In this document: piece after piece, positions 1-7,316 of the stretch
Layout: each line of letters begins with the position of its first letter
How positions within the stretch are numbered: the first letter of the stretch is position 1
Virus record (IMG/VR): IMGVR_UViG_3300042691_023625
Coordinates: 1 to 40,356 of that record
From: a virus
Direction: 5' to 3' (one strand)
DNA: 40,356 bases
The notes under the pieces: model-generated
Database searches by the model: none
What the model saw: the letters and a program-made list of their open reading frames with translations, nothing else
Told to the model about the DNA's origin: nothing
Program-made: the position numbers and the translations under genes

Positions 1-27
1 CTCTATCTCTAAGTTGATAGAATCCTC

Positions 28-63
28 AAAAAACCCGTTGATAGAAATATCAACGGGTTTTTT
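28..63. terminator. Strong bidirectional intrinsic terminator
   Basis: A perfect 16-bp inverted repeat (28-43 pairs with 48-63) closes on a GAAA tetraloop. The core arm is CCCGTTGATA, flanked by six A on the left and six T on the right, so it reads as a Rho-independent terminator on either strand. It lies just past the stop of the minus-strand endonuclease gene (68) and would also stop plus-strand transcription entering from the left edge. It is far more G+C-rich than its surroundings. Confidence 0.9.
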
Positions 64-67
64 ATTT

Positions 68-1519
68 TTACAAATATGTCTTTTCGAATTTAAGACTTCC
101 ACAATCCCATATTCTATCATATCCATTTAATTGCATATTTTGCCATTCTGTTAGGTTTCCATCATATGTCTTTAACAACTTTGGTAATTCTGTTTTTCTG
201 TAAGCGAACCTATGTTTTCTTTGGTTTTTTATGATATACCAATAATTTGGTTGAGTTTCTCCTACTAAACTAAACCCTAATACTTTATAAAGATTTCCAT
301 CAGACCATCTTTTATCTGCGTAAGAGATAATTTCTTTTGGATTGTATTTAGTTTCAAAGTGTTTTAATATTTTTGATGCACCACCAATGACAGAAAAGTT
401 AAAGTTTGAACAAAATCTAGTTAATTCGTAACAATTTTCTTTTGGTTTGTTTCCTAGTGCAAGTCTATACGGATTAAATGTCATAACAGATACTAGTCTA
501 TTTTTATAGAATAATCCTAAGTGTAAATTGGATTTATCATTTCCTTGTATATGGTACTTTTTTAAAAATTTAGATTTAATTTCTGATGATATTTCTTTAA
601 CAATGCATTTCCTTGCATATATTTTATATCGGTTTCTACCGAATAAATTTTTAATTCTAGATTCTACAATTTTTTGTTTTTCTATCCACTCGTCTTCAAA
701 TATTTGTATTAGTTTATATCCACAATTATTAGTATTTTTTCTTTTTAAAGAATGATAAAATTTTGTTTTTCTTCCTGTTATTTCGGAGTGCCAATATAAT
801 CCATCTATTTCTATTGCTATTTTGTGTTTTTCTGAAACTATATCTAATTCTAATGGCGATATGATATCTCTATTTTGTTCTTTAATTTTTGGATCTAGTT
901 TTCTTATATAATCACATATATCTTTTTCTAATAAAGATTGTCCTCCTGTTGTTATTTTTGGATTGCAAGTAAAACATCTTAATGATTCATTAGATAATCT
1001 TAAATTAGTTTCTGAAATAGTAGAACAAACATTGCATTTAAATGGATATTTAAGAAGTCTTCCTTGATAATCATCTAGATTAAACAATGGTTCTAATGTT
1101 CCCATTTTACCTTCCTCTTTTAATCTATTTAAAATAGTTTTATAAAAATTCCTTTGTGATTTTTCTCTAACTTGTTCTCTTGTTGCCCTTACTTTCTCTG
1201 ATATTATAGATTTAATATGAGATAATTTGGATGGATTATCTACTCCATACTTTTCTAACCATTTTTCTTTTAATTTGTTTTTTACATCTATGCTCTGTGC
1301 TGCATATTTTGTTCCAAATTTTTTTAAATTGGTTTCTTCTTTTTTAGTTTTAATATCTTTGGATTTGCTAGGATTTGTTACCCCATATTTTTCCAAATAA
1401 GCTTTTTCTTTTTTAGCCTTTACCTCTGGATCTCTATTTGAATGACCCACTACATATTTATTTTTTGGGTTCTTTAATATTTCTCCACACCCACAAGCAC
1501 AATTTTTAATAGTTTCCAT
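68..1519 (-). CDS. Homing endonuclease, Vsr-like (EDxHD) nuclease with repeat DNA-binding region
   Basis: A free-standing selfish endonuclease that would cut an unoccupied phage locus and spread by recombination. Domains in order: a Cys cluster at residues 7-11; three tandem copies of a helical DNA-binding repeat, best seen as LEKYGVTNPSKS and LEKYGVDNPSKL (about 41-107); a CxxC...CxxC zinc motif (162-185); a Vsr-like nuclease core (about 195-295) with E224/D226, AIEIDG at 235-240, H244, H256 and IFEDEW at 273-278; and the long C-terminal domain common in phage homing enzymes, ending in a GYDRIWDCG-type signature. The start is the ATG at 1519, closely preceded by a promoter-like sequence. The gene is bounded by a strong terminator and by divergent transcription, as expected of an inserted unit. 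The nuclease class is known from the EDxHD family (I-Bth0305I type); the assignment here is by motif. Confidence 0.85.
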   Translation of the reverse strand: METIKNCACGCGEILKNPKNKYVVGHSNRDPEVKAKKEKAYLEKYGVTNPSKSKDIKTKKEETNLKKFGTKYAAQSIDVKNKLKEKWLEKYGVDNPSKLSHIKSIISEKVRATREQVREKSQRNFYKTILNRLKEEGKMGTLEPLFNLDDYQGRLLKYPFKCNVCSTISETNLRLSNESLRCFTCNPKITTGGQSLLEKDICDYIRKLDPKIKEQNRDIISPLELDIVSEKHKIAIEIDGLYWHSEITGRKTKFYHSLKRKNTNNCGYKLIQIFEDEWIEKQKIVESRIKNLFGRNRYKIYARKCIVKEISSEIKSKFLKKYHIQGNDKSNLHLGLFYKNRLVSVMTFNPYRLALGNKPKENCYELTRFCSNFNFSVIGGASKILKHFETKYNPKEIISYADKRWSDGNLYKVLGFSLVGETQPNYWYIIKNQRKHRFAYRKTELPKLLKTYDGNLTEWQNMQLNGYDRIWDCGSLKFEKTYL

Positions 1520-1527
1520 ATCTTATA

Positions 1528-1554
1528 ATTATATTACCTGTATCGTAATTTCAA
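1528..1554 (-). promoter_or_regulatory. Candidate promoter for the endonuclease gene
   Basis: On the minus strand TTGAAA (1554-1549) is followed after 15 bases by TATAAT (1533-1528). The spacing is short for sigma-70. The predicted start of transcription would fall only a few bases before the ATG at 1519, giving almost no leader. In DNA this A+T-rich a chance match is possible. Confidence 0.35.
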
Positions 1555-1568
1555 GAAAAATCTTTCAC

Positions 1569-1597
1569 TTGACAATACAGTATTTTAATTTTAAAAT
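1569..1597 (+). promoter_or_regulatory. Candidate sigma-70-like promoter
   Basis: A perfect TTGACA (1569-1574), a 17-base spacer and TAAAAT (1592-1597) face the small gene starting at 1605. The expected transcription start (about 1604) coincides with the start codon, so the message would be leaderless or nearly so. It is divergent from the endonuclease promoter. Confidence 0.4.
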
Positions 1598-1604
1598 ATG
1601 CTAA

Positions 1605-1838
1605 ATGAATAAAAAATCAATTCAAAAAATTAAAAATCCAAAAGGGCCATATAAAGTTGAATTAACGTATAAAGGAATTGATTTTAAGGTGACGATAGAT
1701 AACGATACATTTCAAGATTTTAGTATAAAAATGGTTTCTAATGGTGCTGTTGATGTGTCTTTATTGAGTTCTCTTAAAGATTATTTGAAACAAGAAGGGT
1801 TTCTTGATGAAGCCTTATATCACAACCTGTACTGGTAA
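1605..1838 (+). CDS. Small hypothetical protein (77 aa)
   Basis: I do not recognise this protein. It is 77 residues, lysine-rich at the N-terminus (MNKKSIQKIKNPKGPYKVEL), with an alternating beta-like stretch (about 17-45) and a short acidic helix near the C-terminus ending in HNLYW. No signal peptide or membrane segment is seen. It is the first gene of a short plus-strand pair: the next gene begins 17 bases after its stop. A promoter-like TTGACA/TAAAAT pair abuts its ATG. It could be a small early regulatory protein, but nothing in the sequence decides that. Confidence 0.65.
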   Translation: MNKKSIQKIKNPKGPYKVELTYKGIDFKVTIDNDTFQDFSIKMVSNGAVDVSLLSSLKDYLKQEGFLDEALYHNLYW

Positions 1839-1843
1839 TTTGG

Positions 1844-1851
1844 TAAATATA
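1844..1851 (+). promoter_or_regulatory. TAAATATA motif, candidate late promoter
   Basis: TAAATATA followed by TAAT ends directly at the ATG at 1856. The same octamer lies just upstream of other genes here (4981-4988 and 31103-31110 on the minus strand, 35790-35797 on the plus strand, 39555-39562 on the minus strand, 39587-39594 on the plus strand). It resembles the T4 late promoter core TATAAATA. Confidence 0.4.
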
Positions 1852-1855
1852 TAAT

Positions 1856-2923
1856 ATGAATTTGTTTAATGATTATTATAAAGATTTGGTAAATGAAATG
1901 GCAAGAAGTCGTCTTAAAACAAAGATGGCTGATGTAGATCAAACTGGAATTAAAAGAGCATCAATAACACAGAAAGATGCTATCAAAAAAGCAAAAGCAG
2001 TATTTGCTGGTGGAAAAGACAAGGCAGTGTTTTCTGAATTATCTAAATCGATTTTATCTGGAAATGATGATGTTGATAAGGCTATTAATTTATTCAATTT
2101 AATTAATAATTTACCTGATCAAGAACTCAAAAAAACAAAAAGAAAGTTAGTAGAAGGTCTTATAAGTGCAACATATTCTCCATATCATTCGTTTGATCAG
2201 GTTAAGGAGAATAATATACTTCAATTTAAATATTATAATACACAGAAGATAAGTGAAGCTAAGTTACGACCAAATATTGCTAAACAATTTATTCAAAATC
2301 TTCAACAATGGCATGGTCTTTATTTTAATATTGCATTTCTTTTAACAAAACTTGATATTATTCAAAATCCAGAACAATTCGGAATTACAGAACAGGATTT
2401 TTATAACATGGATGAGGTCGCAAAAAGAAACTTCATTAAACCAAAAATTGTAAAATATTACAAACCAAAATCAAAAACAGATATTTCAACCGATAGCGAG
2501 ACATCGAGGAGTCAAATTGCTGGTCTTGAATCCAGAGACAAATCTGTAATTTTCTTTTTTGGAAACGTAAAAGTAGAAGACGAGGATGAGCCAGGTGGTT
2601 TTAGAATAGAAACAGAACCGTTTAGATCATTAGTAACTATTGATCCAATAGAATCTCAAAAATATTCTACATTGAAAGAAAAAGAAGATAATGTTCCCCT
2701 AAAAACTCCACCCTTTCAAAAAGGTGGTGGAACCATGTTAGGTCAACCAACTCCTCCACCAACAGGATTTAAATATGGTGATAGACAATTTATCGGGAAA
2801 ACCATTACTGAGATTAAACAGATGGTTAACCATGATGATGCATTCAAATCTTTTAAGCAAAAATATCCATCTACTGATGAAAGATTTTCTAAACTTTATA
2901 GAGGTATGGGTAAAGGGTATTAA
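1856..2923 (+). CDS. Hypothetical protein (355 aa), possible virion-internal protein
   Basis: Not recognised. The N-terminus is a short amphipathic helix (MNLFNDYYKDLVNE) that looks like T4 capsid-targeting peptides cleaved after a hydrophobic-x-Glu site. A Lys/Arg-rich helical region (about 18-130) follows, then a second helical part to about 205. The C-terminal third is low in complexity and Pro/Gly-rich, including a TPPFQKGGG stretch around residue 285 encoded by a palindromic DNA element (2693-2733). The gene ends 5 bases before a convergent gene with no clear terminator between. A late-promoter-like TAAATATA sits immediately before the start. The internal-protein role is inferred only from the N-terminus and promoter. 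Confidence 0.7.
   Translation: MNLFNDYYKDLVNEMARSRLKTKMADVDQTGIKRASITQKDAIKKAKAVFAGGKDKAVFSELSKSILSGNDDVDKAINLFNLINNLPDQELKKTKRKLVEGLISATYSPYHSFDQVKENNILQFKYYNTQKISEAKLRPNIAKQFIQNLQQWHGLYFNIAFLLTKLDIIQNPEQFGITEQDFYNMDEVAKRNFIKPKIVKYYKPKSKTDISTDSETSRSQIAGLESRDKSVIFFFGNVKVEDEDEPGGFRIETEPFRSLVTIDPIESQKYSTLKEKEDNVPLKTPPFQKGGGTMLGQPTPPPTGFKYGDRQFIGKTITEIKQMVNHDDAFKSFKQKYPSTDERFSKLYRGMGKGY
2693..2733. repeat. Palindromic element inside a coding region
   Basis: Outer arms GTTCC (2693-2697) and GGAAC (2729-2733) enclose an inner imperfect hairpin, CCACCCTTT (2708-2716) against AAAGGTGG (2720-2727) with one bulged C. It is G+C-rich compared with its surroundings and translates in frame as a Pro/Gly-rich linker. 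It resembles the small REP/MITE-like palindromes of other bacteria that encode PPxxKGG-type strings. Confidence 0.45.
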
Positions 2924-2927
2924 TTTC

Positions 2928-3404
2928 TTAATCCTCGATCACAGAATCTTCTATAAGTTCAATTTTTTCTGTTCTTGAACCTTTATCAAAAAGTTTCTTC
3001 ATAACTTCTTCTCTTGTTGCAATAGCAAGAACGTTAGTTGTAGATGCTTGGATGTTCTTCATTCCTTCTGATTCAAGTTTGGCTACCTCTATATTGTTTT
3101 TGTGTTGCTTAATTTGTAGATTTATCTTGTTCAAGCCATCAATTGCTTTCGTTGTTGCCCCTATAAGCTGTGCAAGTGCCGAAATCTCCTTTGGGTCTTG
3201 TCCAGTCATTACAGAGTCTTTTAAGTTGTTTATAGCATCAAGACCAGACTCAATTACTTCTGCTGTTTTATTATAAACATAATCGTTTACATTGTCATCT
3301 GTTAAACCTGTTGGTTGTGTTTTCTTTTTAGGATTTGTTGAATTTTGAACAGAATCATTCTTCAACTGATCTATAATAGAATCTATTTCGTTTGAATTAT
3401 CCAT
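2928..3404 (-). CDS. Probable small terminase subunit (gp16-like)
   Basis: Probable DNA-recognition subunit of the packaging motor. The 158-residue length is close to T4 gp16 (about 164). The central helical hairpin, about residues 75-101 (ALAQLIGATTKAIDGLNKIN and on), matches the spacing of the gp16 oligomerisation helices (ATLMGQMTTTNREILKLHK in T4). The following NIQAS...TREEVMKKL (117-138) parallels the gp16 C-terminal NIQNA...TELM segment. The N-terminus is a disordered, Asn/Asp-rich arm with a KKK patch. No large terminase lies in the window, so context does not confirm the call. It is transcribed against the gene to its left, with 4 bases between stops. Other coiled-coil virion proteins could look similar. 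Confidence 0.5.
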   Translation of the reverse strand: MDNSNEIDSIIDQLKNDSVQNSTNPKKKTQPTGLTDDNVNDYVYNKTAEVIESGLDAINNLKDSVMTGQDPKEISALAQLIGATTKAIDGLNKINLQIKQHKNNIEVAKLESEGMKNIQASTTNVLAIATREEVMKKLFDKGSRTEKIELIEDSVIED

Positions 3405-3493
3405 GTTTATGAATTATATATACTTACTTACCTTTGATTTTTTTTCCATTTTTGATGGACATTCAAATAATAATATAGTATCATTAAAAAACA

Positions 3494-4432
3494 ATGAAAA
3501 TATCTCATTACAACGACCTCTGGATAGAAAAGTACAGACCCAAAAAATTAGATGATCTTATTTTGGACGATGATAATAAGAAATATTTTCTTTCGTTAAT
3601 AGAGGATATTCCTAACCTTTTGTTTTATGGTGATTCTGGTACAGGAAAAACCACTTTAGCAAAAATTATTGTTAATGATGTATTAAATTGTCAGTATCTT
3701 TATATTAATGCGAGTGACGAAAATGGAATAGATACTATTCGTGGTAAAGTAATGTCCTTTTCACAGGTCAGATCTTTTGATGGAAGAAAAAAGGTTATTA
3801 TTCTTGATGAGTTTTGTGGAATGACATTGGATGCTCAGAAAACTCTTCGTAATGTTATGGAAGAATTTCATAACTCAACACGTTTTATATTAACTGCTAA
3901 TTATATCAATAAGATTATTGAACCTATTAAGTCTAGGTGCTTAATGTTTGAATTAAAATCCAATATAGATGATATTGTTAAAAGGTGTGTATCAATACTT
4001 GTAAGAGAAAAAATTCAAATAAGTGATGATGAGAAGAAAAAAATAACTAATTTTGTATCTTCTAGGTTTCCTGATATAAGAAAGACAATCAATGACTTAC
4101 AAAAGTTCTCTATATCAGGAAACCTTGTCATTTCACAAAATGATGAAGTATTGGATTTTGCCAATTTTGTTTATAAAAAGATAATTGAAAAAGAATCTTC
4201 CTTGAAGATAAGAAAGTATATTATTGAATCTGAAAATCTTTTCAATTCAAATTATCAATCTCTTTTAAAATCTCTCTTTGAAATGTTTTATGAATCAGAT
4301 TTATCAGAAAAAATCAAAAAGATGATTTTGTTAGATATTGGTGAATATATGTATAAAGATAATTTCGTAATAGATCACGAAATTAATTTCTATTGTTGTG
4401 TCTACTCAATAGAAAATACTTTAAAAGATTAA
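3494..4432 (+). CDS. 44: Sliding-clamp loader large subunit (gp44-like AAA+ ATPase)
   Basis: ATPase subunit of the DNA polymerase clamp loader; with the small subunit it opens the sliding clamp and places it on primed DNA. The 312 residues compare with 319 in T4 gp44. Seen in order: the clamp-loader N-terminal signature WIEKYRPKKLDDLI (10-23), Walker A GDSGTGKT (46-53), Walker B VIILDEF (101-107), sensor 1 TAN (134-136), the SRC arginine-finger motif (147-149), and a helical collar domain in the last third. The start follows an A-rich leader (AAAAAACAATG) without a Shine-Dalgarno sequence. It ends convergently with the next gene, overlapping by 4 bases. The probable small subunit is about 30 kb away on the other strand. 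Confidence 0.93.
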   Translation: MKISHYNDLWIEKYRPKKLDDLILDDDNKKYFLSLIEDIPNLLFYGDSGTGKTTLAKIIVNDVLNCQYLYINASDENGIDTIRGKVMSFSQVRSFDGRKKVIILDEFCGMTLDAQKTLRNVMEEFHNSTRFILTANYINKIIEPIKSRCLMFELKSNIDDIVKRCVSILVREKIQISDDEKKKITNFVSSRFPDIRKTINDLQKFSISGNLVISQNDEVLDFANFVYKKIIEKESSLKIRKYIIESENLFNSNYQSLLKSLFEMFYESDLSEKIKKMILLDIGEYMYKDNFVIDHEINFYCCVYSIENTLKD

Positions 4433-4959
4433 TTCTTTATCTTTATATTTTTTACAGTAAGAGAATGATCTTTTGGTCTATTACCAAGGTTCATAAAATC
4501 AGGTGCTTCCTGTGGTGTATGATCTGTAAAAGGTTTATCGTACTTATTAGGAACTCCTTGAACCGGTGGAAGATTTGGACCAAAGTCTAAAACTTCTAGA
4601 TATTTAAAATTTGCTGGCATATCGAACTCATTATATTCGGTAGAATAAGCAGGACATCTTGGATCTGTTTTAATTGTTAAATACAAATGTTCTGAACCAG
4701 AATAATCTACTGCATCTTTAGCGTCACCAGTTGTATCACTAGCATTTATTTTATGAATAAAAAAGAATATTCCCTGTTTAATCATATTTTTTAACCAGTC
4801 AGTAAATCCATTATCTCCGGAATATCTTTCTTTAAAATAATCGCTATTAAAATAAGCGTCTTTTATTTTTACTGGTGTGTTTTCTCTGAATGCGCCACCG
4901 TTAGCATATTTTGCGAATGCTTTTTCATAAATGACGTCGAATGAATTATATTTTGCCAT
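4429..4959 (-). CDS. Hypothetical protein (176 aa), likely late gene
   Basis: Not recognised. It is soluble, with no signal or membrane segment. The N-terminal half is mixed alpha/beta with many aromatic residues (YNSFDVIYEKAFAKYANGG; later FTDWLKNMIKQGIFFFIHKI, about residues 52-71). The C-terminal third is Pro-rich and probably extended (FGPNLPPVQGVPNKYDKP). It is divergent from the gp25 gene, whose ATG lies 37 bases away, which suggests the two late tail genes share a promoter region. An exact minus-strand TAAATATA (4988-4981) lies 21 bases upstream of its start. A virion or assembly role is a guess from position only. Confidence 0.65.
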   Translation of the reverse strand: MAKYNSFDVIYEKAFAKYANGGAFRENTPVKIKDAYFNSDYFKERYSGDNGFTDWLKNMIKQGIFFFIHKINASDTTGDAKDAVDYSGSEHLYLTIKTDPRCPAYSTEYNEFDMPANFKYLEVLDFGPNLPPVQGVPNKYDKPFTDHTPQEAPDFMNLGNRPKDHSLTVKNIKIKN

Positions 4960-4974
4960 AATATTTAATTTTTC

Positions 4975-4988
4975 TATAAGTATATTTA
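4975..4988. promoter_or_regulatory. Overlapping divergent late-promoter-like motifs
   Basis: On the plus strand TATAAGTA (4975-4982), one base off the T4 late core TATAAATA, lies 13 bases before the gp25 start at 4996. On the minus strand TAAATATA (4988-4981) faces the gene starting at 4959. The two overlap in the 36-base divergent gap, so the region is a candidate compact bidirectional late promoter. Confidence 0.35.
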
Positions 4989-4995
4989 TCCTAGT

Positions 4996-5499
4996 ATGGC
5001 TACAGTTCGTTTAGATAATCTAATAAAACCAAAACAGGTTAATACACAGCAAACAAAAGTATCTGAAGATACTTATGATAATAGTACTTATACCGATTTA
5101 CATTTAGATTTAAAAATGTCTGTTGCTGTTGGAACTAAATTAAAGTCAGGTGTATCTAATGATATTAAAATTTCTTTTGATGAGAATGCGATAGCAAATT
5201 CAATATTTAATTGTATTTATACAAAACCAAATGAGAAAGTTCTTGATCCAAATTTTGGAATGAATCTTGAAACATTCTTATTTGAACCTATGAGTGAAAC
5301 AAATGGTGATTATATTGGTAGATATATATTAAATAGATTATCTATTTTAGAACGAAGAATAAATATAACAAAAGTTCTTGTTAATGTTTTATTTGATGAA
5401 AACATTTATAGGATTTCACTTTTTTATGAAATACCTAGTTTAAATAAACTAACATCTACTGATATAGTATTAAAATCCAACGTACAAGATTCTAAATAA
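4996..5499 (+). CDS. 25: Baseplate wedge protein gp25-like
   Basis: Small wedge protein at the inner baseplate; in T4-type phages it starts sheath polymerisation. The last 115 residues match the gp25/GPW family: FDENAIANSIFNCIYTKPNE (61-80), LDPNFGMNLETFLFEP (83-98) with the family's conserved EP dipeptide near 97-98, and a final beta region (INITKVLVNVLFDENIYRIS). At 167 aa it exceeds T4 gp25 (132 aa) because of an N-terminal arm of about 45 residues. It is the first gene of the plus-strand tail cassette, 5 bases before gp6, the gene pair and order conserved in T4-like phages. There is no Shine-Dalgarno sequence, and a TATAAGTA motif lies 13 bases upstream. Confidence 0.92.
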   Translation: MATVRLDNLIKPKQVNTQQTKVSEDTYDNSTYTDLHLDLKMSVAVGTKLKSGVSNDIKISFDENAIANSIFNCIYTKPNEKVLDPNFGMNLETFLFEPMSETNGDYIGRYILNRLSILERRINITKVLVNVLFDENIYRISLFYEIPSLNKLTSTDIVLKSNVQDSK

Positions 5500-5504
5500 T
5501 AAAT

Positions 5505-7310
5505 ATGAACGAAATCTATTTTGACAAAAATACATACCTAAACTTTGATGCTTTAAGTTTAAAATCATTAATAATTGATAGATTAAACAAAGGTAAAGTT
5601 TTTACTGACCAAAACTATCAAGGTTCTAATCTTTCTGCTGTTATAGATGTTATAAGTCTTGTTTTTGGTAATCTTTTATTTTATTTAAACAAAACATCAT
5701 CTGAAAGTATGTTTTCTGAAGCACAACTTTATGAAAACATGAACAAGATAGTTAAAGTACTGGGTTATAAACCAGTAGGTAAAACTGCTTCTGTTGTTCC
5801 TATAAGAATGACTGTTGGTTCATCTATTCCAGTTAATAATTATACTATTCCTAGATATAGTTACTTAAATATTGGTGCTGGTGTTTTTTCTTTTACCAAA
5901 GATACCTTTTTTTCAAAACTTAATAATGGTGTAGATGAAACAATAACAGAATTAAATGATAAAGTTTTATTAAAACAAGGTATATACGAAGAATATCCTG
6001 TTTATACTGCATTAGGATTTGATAACGAAAGTTTGTTTTTAAGTTTGGATGAATTAATTTTTATTGATCACTATAGTATAGATGTTTATGTAAAAGAAAG
6101 AAATTCCAATCAATGGGTTAAATATTCTCCTGTAAATGAATTATTCCTTCACAGTGCCAATGAAACTGTTTATGAAATAAGGTATAATGAAAATAAAAGA
6201 TATGAAATAACATTTGGTAATGATATTAATGGTAAAAAATTAAACACCGGAGATGAGGTTTTAATTTATTATTTAAGAATAAATCCAGAAGATGTTGCTA
6301 TAGGATCTGGTGGATTGGGAAATCAATTTGCTGTTAGGTTTAATTCTGTTTTATTTGGTGATGTTTTGAATGACACAAATTCTGTTAATGCAAATTATTT
6401 AGAAAATTCTCAACTTAGAAGTGTTTTTATAAATAATGCTTTTCCATCAACGGACTTTAAACAAGAAGAATCTGTTGATGAGATAAGAAGAAATGCACCA
6501 CAGTCTTTTAGATCTCAATATAGATTAGCAACAAAAAGAGACTATGAATCTCATATAAAAAACAACTATTCTTCTTTTGTGAGGGATGTTAAATTATTAA
6601 ATAATAATGATTATCTATTGAAATATATGAAATATCTTTATGATATAGGTCTTAAAAATCCTCATAAAGAATTTAATGTTTTATTTAACCAAGTTAAATT
6701 TTCAAATGCTTGTAATTTTAATAATCTTTATATTTGTGCTGTTCCAAAAACAATAAATCAATCGTTTTTAAACCCTCCACAAAAAGAGTTAATGATTAGT
6801 GGACTTGAACCTTGGAAAATTGTTACAACAGAACTTGTTACAATTGATCCCGTATATATTATGTTTGATTTCTTTGTACCACCAGCAGCAGGAAATTCAA
6901 TATCATTAGATGATTTATCACCAACAGTTTTGAGAGTTTATAAATCTAGATCATCAACTCTTTCTGATTCTATGATTATAAATCAAATTGCTGGTGTTTT
7001 TAAAGATCAGTTTGCTCCAGAAAATTCCAAATTAGGTCAATATATTGATATTAATAAAATAGTATCTTCTATATTATCTATTGGTGATGTTGAAGATATA
7101 AAAACTTATAACAAAAGAACAAATTCATATACAGATGGTGTTAGTTTATTAGCATGGAATTTTTATTATCCACAAAATGATAGGAAAATTTATACACAAA
7201 ATGTATTTTTAGATGAATTCAAATTTCCTGTGTTTAATGGTCTTTCAAATATAAATTCTCAGATAGAAATTTATAAAGAACCATCAACTATAGATTCAAC
7301 ACAATTTTAA
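5505..7310 (+). CDS. 6: Baseplate wedge protein gp6-like (baseplate J family)
   Basis: Forms the wedge ring that ties baseplate wedges together. The 601 residues compare with 660 in T4 gp6. The N-terminus has the typical helical bundle (LKSLIIDRLNKGKVFTDQNY, 20-39; then AVIDVISLVFGNLLFYLNK) and the VLGYKPVGKTASVVPIRMTV segment found in gp6/baseplate J proteins. Later come IYEIRYNENKRYEITFGNDI-type beta strands, an RRNAPQSFRSQYRLATKRDY joint (about residues 325-344) and a C-terminal gp6-type domain with repeated short beta-alpha units. It follows gp25 by 5 bases, probably in one transcript. Confidence 0.9.
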   Translation: MNEIYFDKNTYLNFDALSLKSLIIDRLNKGKVFTDQNYQGSNLSAVIDVISLVFGNLLFYLNKTSSESMFSEAQLYENMNKIVKVLGYKPVGKTASVVPIRMTVGSSIPVNNYTIPRYSYLNIGAGVFSFTKDTFFSKLNNGVDETITELNDKVLLKQGIYEEYPVYTALGFDNESLFLSLDELIFIDHYSIDVYVKERNSNQWVKYSPVNELFLHSANETVYEIRYNENKRYEITFGNDINGKKLNTGDEVLIYYLRINPEDVAIGSGGLGNQFAVRFNSVLFGDVLNDTNSVNANYLENSQLRSVFINNAFPSTDFKQEESVDEIRRNAPQSFRSQYRLATKRDYESHIKNNYSSFVRDVKLLNNNDYLLKYMKYLYDIGLKNPHKEFNVLFNQVKFSNACNFNNLYICAVPKTINQSFLNPPQKELMISGLEPWKIVTTELVTIDPVYIMFDFFVPPAAGNSISLDDLSPTVLRVYKSRSSTLSDSMIINQIAGVFKDQFAPENSKLGQYIDINKIVSSILSIGDVEDIKTYNKRTNSYTDGVSLLAWNFYYPQNDRKIYTQNVFLDEFKFPVFNGLSNINSQIEIYKEPSTIDSTQF

Positions 7311-7316
7311 TTTTAT

